Shown: positions 10,598 to 24,027, counted from the stretch's first letter. The stretch is 64,000 nt of DNA from Desarmillaria ectypa (GCA_030407005.1 JAUDYN010000001.1:2542001-2606000), one strand, 5' to 3'. The notes: generated from the letters alone by a model not told the origin. Numbers and translations are program-made.

Positions 10598-12811
10598 TTA
10601 TAGATTATCTTTGGATCGAGAATCTATGGATTTTAGGTCACTGGACAGTTTAGCTACTTCTTCAGCAACTTCGCTGATTTCTTGGTTTCTCTTTCCAATC
10701 AGGGCACTCAATCCACTACAGCCCTTGTCTGCAACAGCAACCACCTTCTCCAACATAGTGTCGTCCAAAGTTTTCTAATCAACTGTGGTTAGCGATCGAC
10801 GGTTTATTTTGGGTGGGACGTACTTTCAGGTCCCTCTCCAGACCGTCAACCACTCGATGCCAATCTTCCCACCAACGCTGCTTTGCCTTTTCCCAATGCC
10901 CGACACCCCAGCGCACACCAAGAAGAGCTACTAGGGCACCAGCGCCCATAGCCGTCCCGACATCTACTCCTAGGAATCCAATAATGCTTTCACTGCCAGC
11001 CACCAGCCACTTAAGCCATCCAGCCCAGCCTATACCAATACCAGCAACGATGGAACCACCCATGCCAAGTACAACACGCTGTCCAGCGAGGTGTAGTCTG
11101 GCTGTGGGATACTGTACTAATTGAGCACGTCGGATGGCCAGGGGTTCCACCAAAGTGTCCGGCGTAAGCGGGTAAGATAACGATGATCTCATTTGAAGCA
11201 GAGTATTATGCAAAACTGAAGAATGGAGAGAACTAGTGCTCTCCGGGAATAACGCAAACATTGCGTCGGAGAACATCTGTTGCGTGTGGGAAAGACGCCC
11301 GGCGTGATATATGAGCTACAGGGAAGGATTTTCGGCTCGGTTCATGAATTGAAGCTGGTACATCCACGTCTGCTTACCTTTTCTTCGAGACTTCTTCCTG
11401 ACCGCCCTACTGCGGCCGAGACGGTTGTCGTGATCTCATCCACCCTAGGTACCATTCTCCACCACGATAATCTGTCCATTTCCGAGGAAATTTCCTTCTG
11501 AGCAGCTCCTGCGATCTTATCTTCGGCAGACGTGGTTACACCGAAGACCTCGCCGAAGGCCTTGATCCGCTCTTCCTCAATCCGCTCTCGCAGCGTACTG
11601 ACTTGAACAAAAAGCACATCTGACTTGATTCTTTCTAGCCGTATGCACTCGTTGGTGATAGCGAGAGCACCACATATATGGGACAAACAAGTCTGGGTCC
11701 GCAGGGCAGCCGATATATCTGCGGAAGACGTTTTCCCAGTCGCAGACATAATTCTCTTGATGGTATGTGTCAATGTCGAAGTCCCGGATCCGATATATTC
11801 ATCTTGGTATCGCTGTATGGCTGATGGAGACTTTGGATTCGCTCTCAAGGCATCTAGGGCGGATAAGGCTCGTGAGGGATCAACAAATACGGCATTTATT
11901 GCGGTGTCATCGCCGAGATAATGCTGATAAAGGCAAGCAGGGTCGGGAACAGAAGAAGACGCGTAAGTGAATACGAAGATGCTGTGGGGATTAGTTAGGA
12001 ATAATTTGTTAGCCAGGACGTCTCTTGGGGAGGTGGTGAATGGGTTGCAAACAATGATGGGAATATCAGCTTGGAGAAAAGCCCGCAGATGTTGCTTAGG
12101 CTGATGAGAGTCGATGTATGGTAACTCCTGTATCTGGATACGCGTGGGGTATTGATGGAAATAGGACGACTGGCAAGGGAAGAGGTGGGATTCACGCGTC
12201 GCAGGGTCTCCACTCCTATATCAAAGTCTTAGTCACAATGGCATACCATTGATTGGGTGGATTGATGTTGACATACAAAATGGTGAGGTTTGTTTGACCA
12301 GGAGGCACGTCGTTCCATCTGTGCGAAATGAGGTCATTTCTTGATGCATCGGACGCGAATGGCTCTTGTAAGAGACCAGTAACAAGATCCTTTGCCCCAG
12401 ACCATTGATCAAGCTCTAGCACTGAACAAAAGTATCGGCTTATGAATGCAGAGGTGAAGAGTAGAGACACTGACTAGTGACGGTTAAAGGGACATCCTTG
12501 GCGTTTGAAACAAGATTGTCGTAGGTATCAGATAGAACGTCGTTCCATAGACGCAGCGATTGTTCGAACGGTATGCTTCCTGACGTCGACGATGACAGAA
12601 CTCGGGGTAAGAGCTCTGTAGTCTTGTGCAAAAGAGTCAAGATGGAACTACGACTGGAGGAAGGAATGGTAGAGAAGAGACGGGCATTGAGACCTGTTCT
12701 AGAATATCGACAAAAACAGCTAACTGAAGATGCTCTGATTGGCGTTGCAGCAATACGACATGTTTGCATGGAGAGACAGGACAGGCACTTTGTAAGGAAA
12801 CCGGATTGCAT
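10598..12811 (-). CDS. Mitochondrial-type membrane protein, Mmc1-like
   Basis: The N-terminus is rich in Arg, Ser and Cys with few acids (MQTCRIAATPIRASSV, SRTGLNARLFST) and looks like a mitochondrial presequence; a second Met at 12769 is an alternative start. The middle is helical (FEQSLRLWNDVLSDTYDNLV, RLERIKSDVLFVQVSTLRER). Near the C-terminus are a conserved WWRMVPRVDE motif, two hydrophobic segments (VVLGMGGSIVAGIGIGWAGW and GVDVGTAMGAGALVALLGV) and a helical tail ending DSRSKDNL. This order recalls the fungal proteins annotated as Mmc1, which I name with caution. The last exon (10598 to about 10775) starts KTLDDTMLEKVV after a GT-AG intron. I cannot assign an activity. Confidence 0.6.
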
Positions 12812-13315
12812 TGGTAATGTTTGGCGACGCCCTCCGGATGATACAGACCGATGACAAACTCGGGGAGAACTCTAGAGCTACCTAATGTTTACTCGGAGTG
12901 TTAGTACGAGTCCGCCGTTCTGTACGGGCCTGCAGCTGACACAAGATGTCATTAACCGGGTTTTTTGAGGTTTCTGATTTACACTCACTGTATATACGGC
13001 CACCCGTATACAATCTGTATGAATGATTTTAGTACCGCAAATTGTCTCACTAACAAGAACATTGACATGATAAGGACAGCCGAGTTATTGAATTGAACAT
13101 TTAATTCTCTGCCTATCGCTATCTTCGTGTATTACTTATCAGCGCAATAGCAGCCCTGAATGTGGGAGTGTCCAGGGTCCGATACAAGTCCTACACAATA
13201 TTCTTTCAAACTCCGAGTGGAGGAACCGGTTAAGTGGACGTGAAATCAGGCAATTCCAAGAGGTCAACCGGTCTGGCCTCTATTCCGCCTCAAGCCCGCC
13301 CTCTGTCTTGCCACC
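12812..13315. other. Divergent intergenic region
   Basis: Shared 5' flank of the Mmc1-like gene (minus) and MGA2 (plus). It holds a CGG-N4-CCG inverted repeat at 12993-13010 and a CT-rich tract (13275-13312) just before the MGA2 start, which has a good CCACCATG context. No open frame of interest. Confidence 0.6.
12993..13010. promoter_or_regulatory. Inverted repeat TATACGG-N4-CCGTATA
   Basis: Two perfect 7-bp arms flank a CCAC spacer about 305 bp upstream of the MGA2 start. CGG...CCG inverted pairs are the classic target shape of fungal Zn(II)2Cys6 factors, so this is a candidate binding site; no factor can be named. Confidence 0.35.
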
Positions 13316-16300
13316 ATGTCGTCGTCGTCCTCTACGACACAGAATGGCTCCCGTTCTCCTTCACCTCATACCCCAGATTCTTCTGACTCCTTGGAACACG
13401 TTGCCCACCATGAGCTAGGCCTGTCTTCCTGGTACAATACCGAGCACGACGGGTCTGCATATCTACAATCTCTTTGGGAGACAGATACTATCTTTCAGAG
13501 CCAGCCAAAATGTGAGGACGACAATATGCTGCAGCTCGATGACCTCATTGAAAGCCACGCGTACGATGAGTATGTCGGTTTCTCACGTATTCGTGTTTTG
13601 TTGCTTATCCGACTCTCCAGCTCTCCGGCTCTCAGTATTGAGTCGCCCTTTTCCATCATATCACCTAACTCACCTATGGGCGCCGTCGTGGAGCGCCCTG
13701 CGCCCTTGCTAGTCCAGTCTATGCATACAGATCCACCTGCTTTAGCAATGCCCAACTCCATGTCTGTGACAAAACCCATCCCTCCTCCAGCTTCTGTACC
13801 CCGGCGACAGGATTTTCTGTTGATGAACCACAAAGTCGTCCATCCTCCAAGGGAATCCTGTCTCAAGTACGTTCTGTTACCCCTCTGAGTCATTTACCCC
13901 AAGTCTTATCTGTCTCAGCCTTCCTATCATGTTTCCTAGTATACCGGAGGGTGGAACCAAGTCTCGCGTTGAAACTCAAGTCAGAGTTACCGTGGACTTG
14001 GCTGATCCAAGTTCTTCTTCTGAGCCATACAAATACGATCGTGTTGGCTCATGGAAATGGTTAAAGTTACCTCAAGGAACAGCTACTAAGAGGCGGACAC
14101 GAAAACAGGGGAAAATAGGTTGGCTTCTCTGACCTTTTCCAAGTCTTTTGCTTGATTCTGCTGCAGATCCCGACCCACAAGACATACTTCATCTCAGCGT
14201 TAGTGTAACTTGCGCGTCACCGCCCCATAATACGGTGCTCAGTTGTTCTAGTTGTCGTGCTCGTGAGGTACTGCGATACTTGTCTTTATGCGGTACTATA
14301 TTCTCAGTATCACTATCCAGGCCAAACGAGTTGCAAAAAAACTCGCCGCCCGAGTGCGCCCCGCACGATCCGATTCTGACTCTGGTGAAAGTCCCAACAA
14401 CATTCCTACCAAGAACGGACAACGCGAGGATACTAGCAGCATAATCCAGTTCAATTGCTCCGAGGTCATCGATTTTTCCACCGGCTCTGTCGTCCTTCCA
14501 TTGCGTATCACTTGCTATTGCCGCCACCATCGTGAAAAGGTTGGATTCAACGTCCATTTTACAATGATGGACCATACCGGTCGCATTGTTGGGACAGGGT
14601 CGTCGCGCCCTATCATGATTACGGATGACCACAAGACGTCGTCCAGTAAACATAACGACCTCGCTTCGACATTTACGACGCGTGATTATGAGTGGGCGCA
14701 GTTTGGACAAGCTCATGTTGAGTCGCCGATCGAGAGTCGCGCTCCATCGAAGCGTAAGAAAGACACGCCGTCAAATACCACCGGGACGAAAAAGCGTGCA
14801 AAACCATATGATCCTGCCTCGAAGCCGAGCAGGGTGAGCGGAGAAATTCCCGCATCGAGTGAACCTTCTCCTTCACCGTCACATGCAACGCTCCCATCCA
14901 CCAGGTCGCCAACCCCTCCATCTCTAACTCCTTTGGATCCTTCACTGTCGTCTCAACCACCACAGCTACAGTACTCATCTTTTGACTCGGAATCTTCGCC
15001 TGATGGATTAATGACCCCAGCGGAGCATAATCTTGATATAGCAATGTCTTCGGCCACCACTGAGAGTGACTTTTCTGTCCCTTCTCCAGTCTCTCTTCCC
15101 GTGACGCCTCCTGCGCTAGTTATGCCCGCTCATCCCAATCCCATGCCCTTCATGTTCTTCGATCCATCTCAACCAGCTCCCCCTCTGGCACTACCCACAA
15201 TCCATCGTCTTGTACCCAACTCTGGGCCGACACATGGTGGTATTGAAGTTACCGTCCTGGGAGCCAACTTTCATCCTTCCATCAATCTGAACTGCATTTT
15301 TGGGGAGGTCGCGGCTAGTTCAACACAACGATGGAGCGATAATACGCTGGTCTGTGTGCTCCCACCAAGAGCCACAGCTGGTGTAGTTGCCGTCTGGTTC
15401 GAAGGGTTCCCCAAATTAGAGGAGCATAGCAACGCGCCTCCACCGCTATTCACATATTCAGACGAGTCCGATAGGGCTTTGTGAGTACATTCCTTGATTC
15501 CATTCTATCCAATGTATATCTAATCCAGTCTACCGCAGAATGGAATTGGCCTTACAGGTTGTCGGTCTGAAGATGACCGGAAAGATTGAGGAGGCCAGGA
15601 ACGTTGCCATGCGTATCGTTGGAAATGCTGGCGATCCATCAGACTCTCAAAATGGATCAAATATGACAAGCGCGATGCAACGTTCTCCTTTAACCCGGGA
15701 CCTTCGACCACTTTTGCTTATCCGCGCAGGCGAAAACGAGGATTTCCAAAGCCTCATAATTGATTTTCTCTCTATCCTTGATGCACCCGTTGAATCTTCC
15801 GAGAAAGCAATATCCACTGAAGCCGCTATCTCGCATCAGAGTCCCAGTGGACAAACATTGCTCCATCTTGCCGCGTTCCTAAGCTTCCCTTTTCTCGTCC
15901 GCTTTTTGGTGGACCATGGAGCAGACCTGGATATGCGCGATCGGAATGGATATACTCCCCTTCATTTCGCTGCTTCTATAGGTAGCAAAGAATGTGTTCG
16001 ATACCTCCTGGACGCGGGCGCAGACACGGAAATCGTGAATGCATTAGGAAAGACTGCCAGGGAGATTGCCATGGATGGCATGTTTGCAGAGTCGCAGGGT
16101 ATTGATGACGGGCTCGAATCAGGTATTGAAACCGAGGAAGATGAAGAAGCCGAATGGGGAGATGCTGAGGAGGATGCCGATGCTATCATTCGAAAACGGG
16201 ACAGGCGCTACGGCAATCGCAGACGGCCACGGCACTCCGATATTCCTCGAAGGGAGAAGGATAATGTCACGGACCACCTTTCTAGACCTCCCTCTCCCTC

Positions 16301-17092
16301 TTCGAAGTCCGAAAAGGCCATTTTGGCTGATGTGGACGAGAAACAATATACTTCGTTCACCGACCTCATCCAGAAGACCATTGCTCAACTTCCTGGTTCT
16401 CCCCAGTTACCTAACCTTCACATTCCTGGCATGCCCGCGGTTCCGTGGGGTGTTCTCCCGCAACTCCCGATAGTTTTCCCCGTCGTTGTCCCTTTACTAC
16501 CGGCCTTCCTTAGTGGAGACAACGCAAACCGTGATGGTCTGGACGGCGATCAAACCGATGGGTCCTTGAAGAACAAATTTACTGGGGCAAAAGCTGCATA
16601 TGAACTGCGTGCAACGTGGGAAAGATGGCTTGCAAATGGGGCCCCCATCAAGGACAGCGAACCACCCCCAATGTATACGCCTAGAGCGACAGAGGCCGGC
16701 CCATCGTCTGAATGCTTCGAGGAGACCGACGCCCCACGACCCGAAGGACGATCCTCCTCAAGAATATACAACTACGAGATGATGCCCGTCACGGAGCAAG
16801 AAGTGGATGCGTATACATATGAACCCAAAACGCAACCCAAAAAACGTTAGTGTCGTTCATCAACTACTGATATCAAAAGCTACGTATCTAACAAAATATG
16901 CAGAGGACCGAATGCTTTTGCTTTTCTGGCTACCCATCCTGATCAGTACGTGGATTTCTATTTCATCTCATGAGTAGATAATCTGACCGCTTATGCGCAG
17001 TTTCTCTTATTTGGGCTTGTCACAATGGCCTTCGGTTTGCCCTCGGTGCTCTGCGAGGAGTTGTGCCACTGAAATCTGGAATGCGTACTTGA
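13316..17092 (+). CDS. MGA2: ER membrane-bound transcription factor Mga2/Spt23
   Basis: Tail-anchored transcription activator that in yeast senses membrane lipid packing and oxygen, is clipped by ubiquitin-proteasome action, and drives OLE1 desaturase. Seen in order: a Ser-rich N-terminus; a conserved DNA-binding-like block (QFNCSEVIDFSTGSVVLPLR, ITCYCRHHREKVGFNVHFT) with VTCASPP and SCSSCRARE upstream; a Ser/Pro linker; an IPT/TIG domain (about 15190-15460; PTIHRLVPNSGPTHGGIEVT); two ankyrin repeats (about 15845-16070; GQTLLHLAA, GYTPLHFAA); an acidic region; and a C-terminal helix split over two small exons (RMLLLFWLPILI then SLIWACHNGLRFALGALRG). The tail GVVPLKSGMRT ends at TGA 17090-17092. 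All family parts are present. It converges on RAD9 with about 200 bp between stops. Confidence 0.93.
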
Positions 17093-17293
17093 TGTATCGG
17101 GACTAGGACTGAGTACTGAGTACTGACCTACTGTTGTTTGCACATGCTCATGCGACATTCTTGCCACTGCTTTTCGTTGAAAGATTTTATTTTATTTGGT
17201 TGCTCTAAGTTATGCGGTTTTACTAGAGAACAAGTGTATGTCATAGATAATCGGATGCAAAGATTCCTTCGATAAACTCCACCATCCAGCGCT

Positions 17294-19037
17294 TTAATCG
17301 TCAAAGAGAGGCTGGAATAGCTGTAAAAGGTTTTGTATCAGCCTAGTATTTCTGATAATTAATGAAAAAGTGCGTACTTTTGACTCGTCCAACTGGTAAG
17401 ATTGCGTTGGTCCAAAAGATTGTTCCTCCATCATGTCCGAGCTACCTGGATTATTTCCCAAGTCACTGGGTCGCCCATCCATCTCAAGGTCGAGCATGCT
17501 TTCACCAGCGTTGCCATCAAGCATCATGTCCACCTCCTCTGTAGTCATCTTGTCGAAGCCTAATCCAGACACATCTTCTGCTTCGTTGTGGGTAATCTGA
17601 GATGACGATGGGAAGAAAAGGGGCTCGCGTGGCCGCGGAGAAGGCGGCGGCGGCACCAACTCAGCCGCAGGATCTTCAGGAGCAGCTTGTGGTAATGAGG
17701 AAGGAGGAGGTTCGAGACTTGGGTGAGGCATAGAAGATTGTGCGGGAGTTGCATTCCGTGATTTCGACACAGAAGCAGAAGGGACCGACTGGCGGACGGC
17801 TTTCATGGGTTTCTTGAACCGTTTCTCGTCTCCATTGTCCTCTTCGTACTCGCGTTTGTGCCTGTTAATAAGCACTTGTTGGGGTTGACTATCAGGCATG
17901 CCCTGTACTTGGCTAGTTGATATAACGAACAGAGCTGCGAAACCGTCCCCTTCAATATCTATGAACAGAGGTGCTGCTGGATCTGTAAATCGTATATCCA
18001 TAGTGACCGATATCGAGTCAGTGAATGCAATGGTGGCCTTTGAATGTCAACCTTCCAGATAGTTCACACATTTAAAGGTAGGCATGCTTACGTTGAATTC
18101 GCGAAGATGAAAGGCAATGACGGTGGGCGCGGCATATAGATTATAGACGTCAAATTCTTCCGAGCTTATTGACAGTTCTGTCGAAAGCTGAGATTTTCCT
18201 GAGTGTATTTTCAGTACCTCAATGCATGAGTAAGGAAAGAAACGGGTACCCTTGGAGTCAACGGATGATTCTAAACTCTTGACTTCGACCTCATGTTGTC
18301 CAAAGTTCCAGATGAGTTGAGGATCAGATTTGCCATTCTTTGTGGATGTAAAGTGTTCGATCATGTCCTTGATGGCTCTTGGTCCTATTGTTAAAAACGA
18401 TTCTGTCGAATTATCTGGAATACCGGGAGCCATTAAGGACGTTGGTGTGGAGAGCAGGAGTCTATGCGTCTTTATGACACCTAATGGTGAGATGTAAATT
18501 GGATGACAAAATAGCGAAATAGATGACACCTACCATGTCTGCAATGTAGGCATACAATCAGCCTACTCTCTAGACCATCTTGAGCTTCATCGCCCATGTT
18601 GCCACCTTCTACGATAGACAGTTCACATTTTTCGACAGTTTTTTCGACAGTTCTGTGCTTGAGTATGGATAAAAGTGACTTGAAACCATCAGGAATAACT
18701 GTGGCAGACAGCAAAGACTGATGTACACACCTTGGTAAGAAGTTGGCTGGTTACCTGTATAACTTCTTCGACGTCGTCTACCAATGAGTCCAAAGAACCG
18801 ACGTTGTATTTTTGGAAGAAATGCTTCTCGTATTTGAACCGACAGTACGCAGATTTGGACGAGTTCGTAGCAGACAAAGAGAGACATTCTGGCATGGCGT
18901 TCAGAGTCAGCTCGTCGCCATATCTTGAGATGCAGGTCAAGGCCTTGGTGAAAGCTGAAGATATTTAAAAAATCGAACATTCCATCGTGCGAGAAATGCT
19001 TACGTTTGAGTGCCGCAGCGTCTAACGTGGCCTGCAT
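17294..19037 (-). CDS. RAD9: DNA damage checkpoint protein Rad9 (9-1-1 clamp)
   Basis: Subunit of the Rad9-Rad1-Hus1 clamp that is loaded at damaged DNA and activates the ATR-type checkpoint kinase in the nucleus. The N-terminal exon MQATLDAAALK joins to an exon reading KALTCISRYGDELTLNAM and RFKYEKHFFQKYNV. Later exons give SLLSILKHRTVEKTVEKCEL, LTIGPRAIKDMIEHFTST, the STELSISSEEFDVY segment and MDIRFTDPAAPLFIDIE with FAALFVIST, the last PCNA-like strands. The C-terminal 200 residues are disordered, acidic and Ser/Pro-rich, as expected for the kinase-target tail. The final exon after an intron at about 17320-17375 encodes LFQPLFDD and the stop at 17294-17296. Introns are GT-AG and phase-consistent. 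Confidence 0.88.
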
Positions 19038-19192
19038 GTCGCGTCGCGGTTGATCGAGGTAAAGATGGTCGCGTCACGTTACGTCAGAGCTCGACGCATA
19101 TTCAAAGCACGTGTTTATACTGGGTGTAATGGTACTTTAAAGAGCCCTAGTAATTATGCGGCCATAATACGGTAGGCTACGGTATCATATGC

Positions 19193-21125
19193 CTATACAC
19201 TGACAGAGAAACTCGAGGACGCTGAGTAGGTCTCGGACAGGTCTGTGTCCGACCACATACCATGCACCTTTCATGTCCCTGCCTGCACTAACTCCGGAAC
19301 ACTCGAAAACGTGAACGTCTTAGTCGCTGTACTCGAAGATGTATTGATTATGAAATGTGTGCGCCTGCGGATGAAGTTCCAGAGTAATATTCAGGTGGAG
19401 AAGTTGTTGGTGCTCCGGTATAGGTTGTGAATAGATAAGCTGAAGGAGCCATTAGTGATATTCTGATCGAAAGCAAGAAGTCCTGCGCTCTTTATCACCG
19501 CCGCTTGAGTATTGTCAAGTTTGCTCGACTGTAGAAACCTGCTATCAGGGGATTATTTCGTGCGGTCAGAAAGGTTTACTGACGTCTGTACCACTACAAA
19601 CGAACAAGCTAGTATTAAGCCCGAAATAAGAGTGTAGAAAGGTACAAGATAATAGGGCTTTTCAGGAATGCCCAGGCCGCAAAGTGGGTGCGCTGCTCTG
19701 GAGTGGTGAGGGCTCCATTTCCTGTAAAACAGCAAGTCTACCTGTCACCAAGAGTATCCATTCATACCTATCTCCATCATGTATATTTCGTCGTGAGCAG
19801 AAAACCAATTGCCGACAAATGAGCAACATTAGGCGTGATTATTGAAGTGATATACGACCAGGAGGCACTATCAAAGACATATCAGTTCCGTGGGTTGATT
19901 ACGACGGCATGAGATCAGCTAGAATCACCGAACATTCTCCATAAATGTCCCTAGAGGGACTAAATACCGTGCGGCATACTACACCATGATGATGCCTACC
20001 ACACGCGCCCCCCAGTCCCATACATTAGCATTTCCCCAGTTACACAAGCAAACTGTATCGGGCTGGACTGCTGCACTAATGCACCACTTCATCATTGTGT
20101 AACAGAAGACAACGCAATTGAAATCGACCCTACCCCATCTGACGATATCTGACAGTTGATTTTGAGTTACTAGAGATAGAATCAAAATAGAGTCTTTATC
20201 CAGTCAAGATGCAACAACGTACTACCAATCATCGCCTTCAAGTTGCTGAAAGGCGAGGTGAGCAAGCGCATGAAATCTTCGGCTAAGTTTGCGCACTTAC
20301 GCAGCTATCGTTCCAATTTTCTGGGACATTACACTTATCTATGCGTGCATCAGCTTGTAGAATGTGGAGTAGATAGAACGAGGATATCGACCGTATTTCA
20401 GGTAGTCGATGCCCCACTCATTGAAAGTCGCTGCATCAATAGCTTCCATACCCAAGGAGCCTGTAAATCCAGAGCACATAGCAGTTCCAGCGTCGCTAGT
20501 AGAATAATTGAATACTTGATAAGGTGTGCAAGTTGAAGGCATGCAATACATACCCATATATACCAAATTTCAACCCAAGAGCAGAACCTGGTCGGCAACA
20601 CTGCTGATTCCGTTCTGGAACTTGGTAGTCAGGGATAATCTTCTGATGGTAGGATTGCGCATTTTCTTAGACCAGAAGTCCTTATAAACAATACAGACTT
20701 AAGCGACTGTTCATAAGGAAGAATATCAGACTCGCACATGATGTTGATGTATTCATAGCCTACGTCCGCGAGGCCTAAGTCGATGACTGAGTTTGCGGCT
20801 GCAAGAACCTTTGCTTCGCTTATATCTGGAGAAGAATTGATGAAAAACTAGGGAATAGTGAGCATAATAGAATATTCACCACATCCATACACATTCCAAG
20901 TGTTCCAGCTAGTACGGCAGGTTTTAATCACACAGTAGACTTTTCAACCAGCAGATAGTCAACGTACCCTAAAGCTGGCGTCTTACCAGTTTGAGTCGAG
21001 GGAGGGTCGGTTGGCGCAGAGTCGACAAGTGCTGTCGAAGTCGTCGTCTGTGTCAATGCTTGTTGCAATACTAAGGAGCAGGCTTGAGTAACATTATGCC
21101 TGAAGGAAGATGAAAACCTGACCAC
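19193..21125 (-). pseudogene. Decayed GH27 alpha-galactosidase
   Basis: Alpha-galactosidases of glycoside hydrolase family 27 are secreted and remove terminal alpha-galactose. The order is preserved: [55 protein letters not shown], a D-Y-L-K-Y-D-K-C site holding the catalytic Asp (restored across an intron), VPENWNDSC, CNWGNANVWDWGARV, and the C-terminal sandwich (INTSSSTATKTFTFSS, MWSDTDL). Several introns still have proper ends. Lesions: a one-base loss creating TGA at 20570-20572 in the strand before DAGT; two compensating indels near 20620-20645; a further shift near 20045-20065; a stop at 19979-19981; and TGA at 19271-19273. The DDCW motif reads xDFW at about 20672. No clear signal peptide start remains. 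This many breaks exceeds sequencing error. Confidence 0.85.
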
Positions 21126-21334
21126 TGAAGGTCTCCCCCTAAGTAGTATTTAATTATTCGGAGGGTTATAAGGTATATTTTCGGTGCTCAGAGTAATGAA
21201 GAACGCGGTTTTTTCCCGATCCTACCGCAAATCAGTAAATCATAACGGCCCGGCATGGTAGCAGTGGCAGCTTGATCGCCGAGGGGAAAGGCGCCGATAA
21301 ATAAGAGGCAACAACGCGCTTAACCTCGCCCAGC

Positions 21335-24027
21335 ATGATGGGCCCCCGCACGATGGATTCACGGACTCGTATGCCTTCTCTTTCTCGCCAAAAGTCGGCG
21401 AAGCAACTTATCAATCGCTATGAATCCATGACCTGTCCCACTACTCCTGCAGAGACTACTGTCCAGAAATCACTAAAGAAGGACCGACCTTCCGTTCGCC
21501 AGTCTTTTCGAAATCTTCTGGGTCTATTCAAAAATGCGGATGGAAAAATGAAGCTAAATAATGTCTTCCCTACTAGGCGGTCGCCGTCTGTGTCCCGCCA
21601 CGATGAATCCTTGGTTTCGCGCAGGTCTTCTTTGACACAGACGACACCAGCACCTTTAACAGGATCGCTGCTGTATATTTCTAGGGTGTCCTTTTCTACC
21701 TCAAATAATACAACTCTCCCCGTATGGACTACTTGCACAGGGACTCTCGAAGGCGATTCTATCTCCTTGTCCTGGCTTTCGCCTCAAGGGCTCTCAAATA
21801 CCCATTCTGTGTCGCTGAAAGGATGCACAGATGTTCGATCCCTTACAGTCGCTCAGCTGGAAGACGAGGAGCTGATATTTCTTCCCAGGAATGATAGTAC
21901 AGATGAATTGAGGCTATTTGAACTAGCATTCGGAGACAAAGAGAAGGAGAAATTCGCTACGACCTCAGTCCGAGAGCGAGCGAGCTGGGTTAGTGCCATA
22001 TGGTAATAGCATCACTCTCATTTGTTGGTTTTCCTCGGACTCACGGTCGTATCTCCATTCAGGGATGTTGTCCTATCCTCGCAGGACATCTCATGTCGCC
22101 ACATGCAAAACAGTGCGGCTGCGTGCCATGACCAAGACGTGCCTTCCGAAGATCACACATTACCCCCCTCGCCGGCTACGCGCTCCTTGCCCGCACTGCC
22201 TGACCATGGCATTCTGTCTCCGTTGTCTTCGGCCCAGCCGGATAATTCCTTGAATCCTTCGCAAAAAGGTCATGATATATCAGGGGTTGATCGCGAGCTT
22301 TATGAATCTTCTTCAATCCCTCATCTAGGCAGACCCATGAACGGATCAAATTTCCAGAGCATCCGTATCGAAGCCATCAACGTTGAAAAACCCTTACCAG
22401 GCATTATAGGGCAGGAAAATGTACACCGAAAATCGTCGGCTGAAACAGAATCCATCTTCGATGCTTATGGCGGCAGCTGCTCAATCTTCCTTGATGAATC
22501 TCTTCACGCGGCAGAAGCTCCTGAACCTACCGACGCCACCTTCGATAACACACGGCCGCTGAAAGTCGATCTGCAACAAATATCCAACGAACTCACAGGC
22601 CTGCGGGAAAATGTCGACTCTGGACTGGCCAACACACGTCAACGTATTCAAGACATTAACGTACGCTTCGGACATACAGAGGCCCTTTTGAAATCTTTGT
22701 CCAACGACCTAACTAAGATGGCGGCATCTGTCCCTTCGATCCTACTGGTCAATCCTCAAACCGAGCATCTGATTCAAGCGGTGGAGGCTCTGAAACGCTC
22801 TCTGTATACAGAGTTATCCGTGGTCAAGGAATCTTTGGGTGCCACTCGACAGAACCTGCGATCTTCTGAGCCTGTAACTGCCTCTCAGGAGACTCCTCAA
22901 CCTGGTGCTTTGAACGATCCAGCCTCTGCCAAAGTCATGCAGGAGAAATTGGAGGCTATTCTCACCGTTTTGAATGACAAAGCCGAGGTATCTATCCTTG
23001 CTTTACGAGAACGTGTTTGCGGCTTATTCTCCTTCAGTTACTGGGTATTCAAGAGCTTCTGCAAGAAGAAGCGAATCAACGTGCTTTACAAGGACAGCAG
23101 CAGGCTGATAGTGTCAGGTACCTAAATGAGTTAAACTCGGTCAGTCCTTTTCTTTGTGGACTGTTCCAATGTCGCTGAGCAAGGGTCCCAGTGGTTGGAA
23201 TCATTTGTAACCAATGGTGCATCTCAAATCCAGGCCGTTCACGGGGCAGTGAAGCAAATACGCCACGTCCTCGGATGCGACGTTGAAGGCGACCAAGAAC
23301 CAGGTTCACTTTTCAAATTAATGCAGGATATCAGAACATGCACAACTACCCTTCAAATATCTATTGACAATCTTGCCGGATTCACCAATTCCAGGAATTC
23401 CTTTAGTAAGCCATTCTCCATGCAATATCACTGACTTGACCGTTGTGAATATGCTCTTGAAGCCCCGGACAGCGTTGCCGAACTTCTGACGCGTCAAAAT
23501 CAAGATCACGAGAATTTCTTTCGAGGAATAGCGGCAGGTATAACGCACTGTCCTTTCATTAAAGCTTTTCATAAGGATTCCATTTCTCAGAATTGTCTAA
23601 TGAAATCAGAGGCGAGAGACTTCGATTTGTCGATGCCATGAAAGAAGCCACCGAAATTAATGTACAGAGTAGGTCAGACGCACCCTACACACCCATTTTT
23701 CTCATAGCTAGCACCACCAGCTCATGTAGAGGAATTCAAGAAGGAACTCAAGCGTGAAGTCCATGGAATGACACAAGAAATAGGCCGTCTCTATCGGGAA
23801 CGACAGACCATGGAGAACCAGATTGCCGAGCTCTTTGCCTTTTACACCAAACAGAAGCAAGGCATAGTGAGTCACCGATTTTTGCTTATATCTTCACGCT
23901 TGACAACTTGCCTTCCCAGCCTTTCGCAGCAAATGTCATGCATCAAGCGCCGCCCTTCGTGCAGGCACCCGACCCATCTCAACGACGCCCCCTTCCCAGC
24001 CCGAAGAGGCACAGGCCCGGTTATTGA
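21335..24027 (+). CDS. PH-domain and coiled-coil protein
   Basis: Not a named family. After a basic Ser/Arg-rich N-terminus (MMGPRTMDSRTRMPSLSRQK) comes a region with PH-domain outline: LLYISRVSF, a TTCTGTLEGDSISLSW strand pair, VSLKGCTDVRSL, LFELAF, then a helix ending RERASWVSAIW at the 3' side, which holds the invariant PH tryptophan. A long disordered segment follows (about 22080-22550). The rest is predicted coiled coil (LQQISNELTGLRENVDSGLA, VQTEHLIQAVEALKRSLYTE-type heptads, EFKKELKREVHGMTQEIGRL) spread over six or more small exons, ending PSPKRHRPGY. I infer a membrane-associated scaffold. The stop at 24025-24027 follows the last GT-AG intron. Confidence 0.7.
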
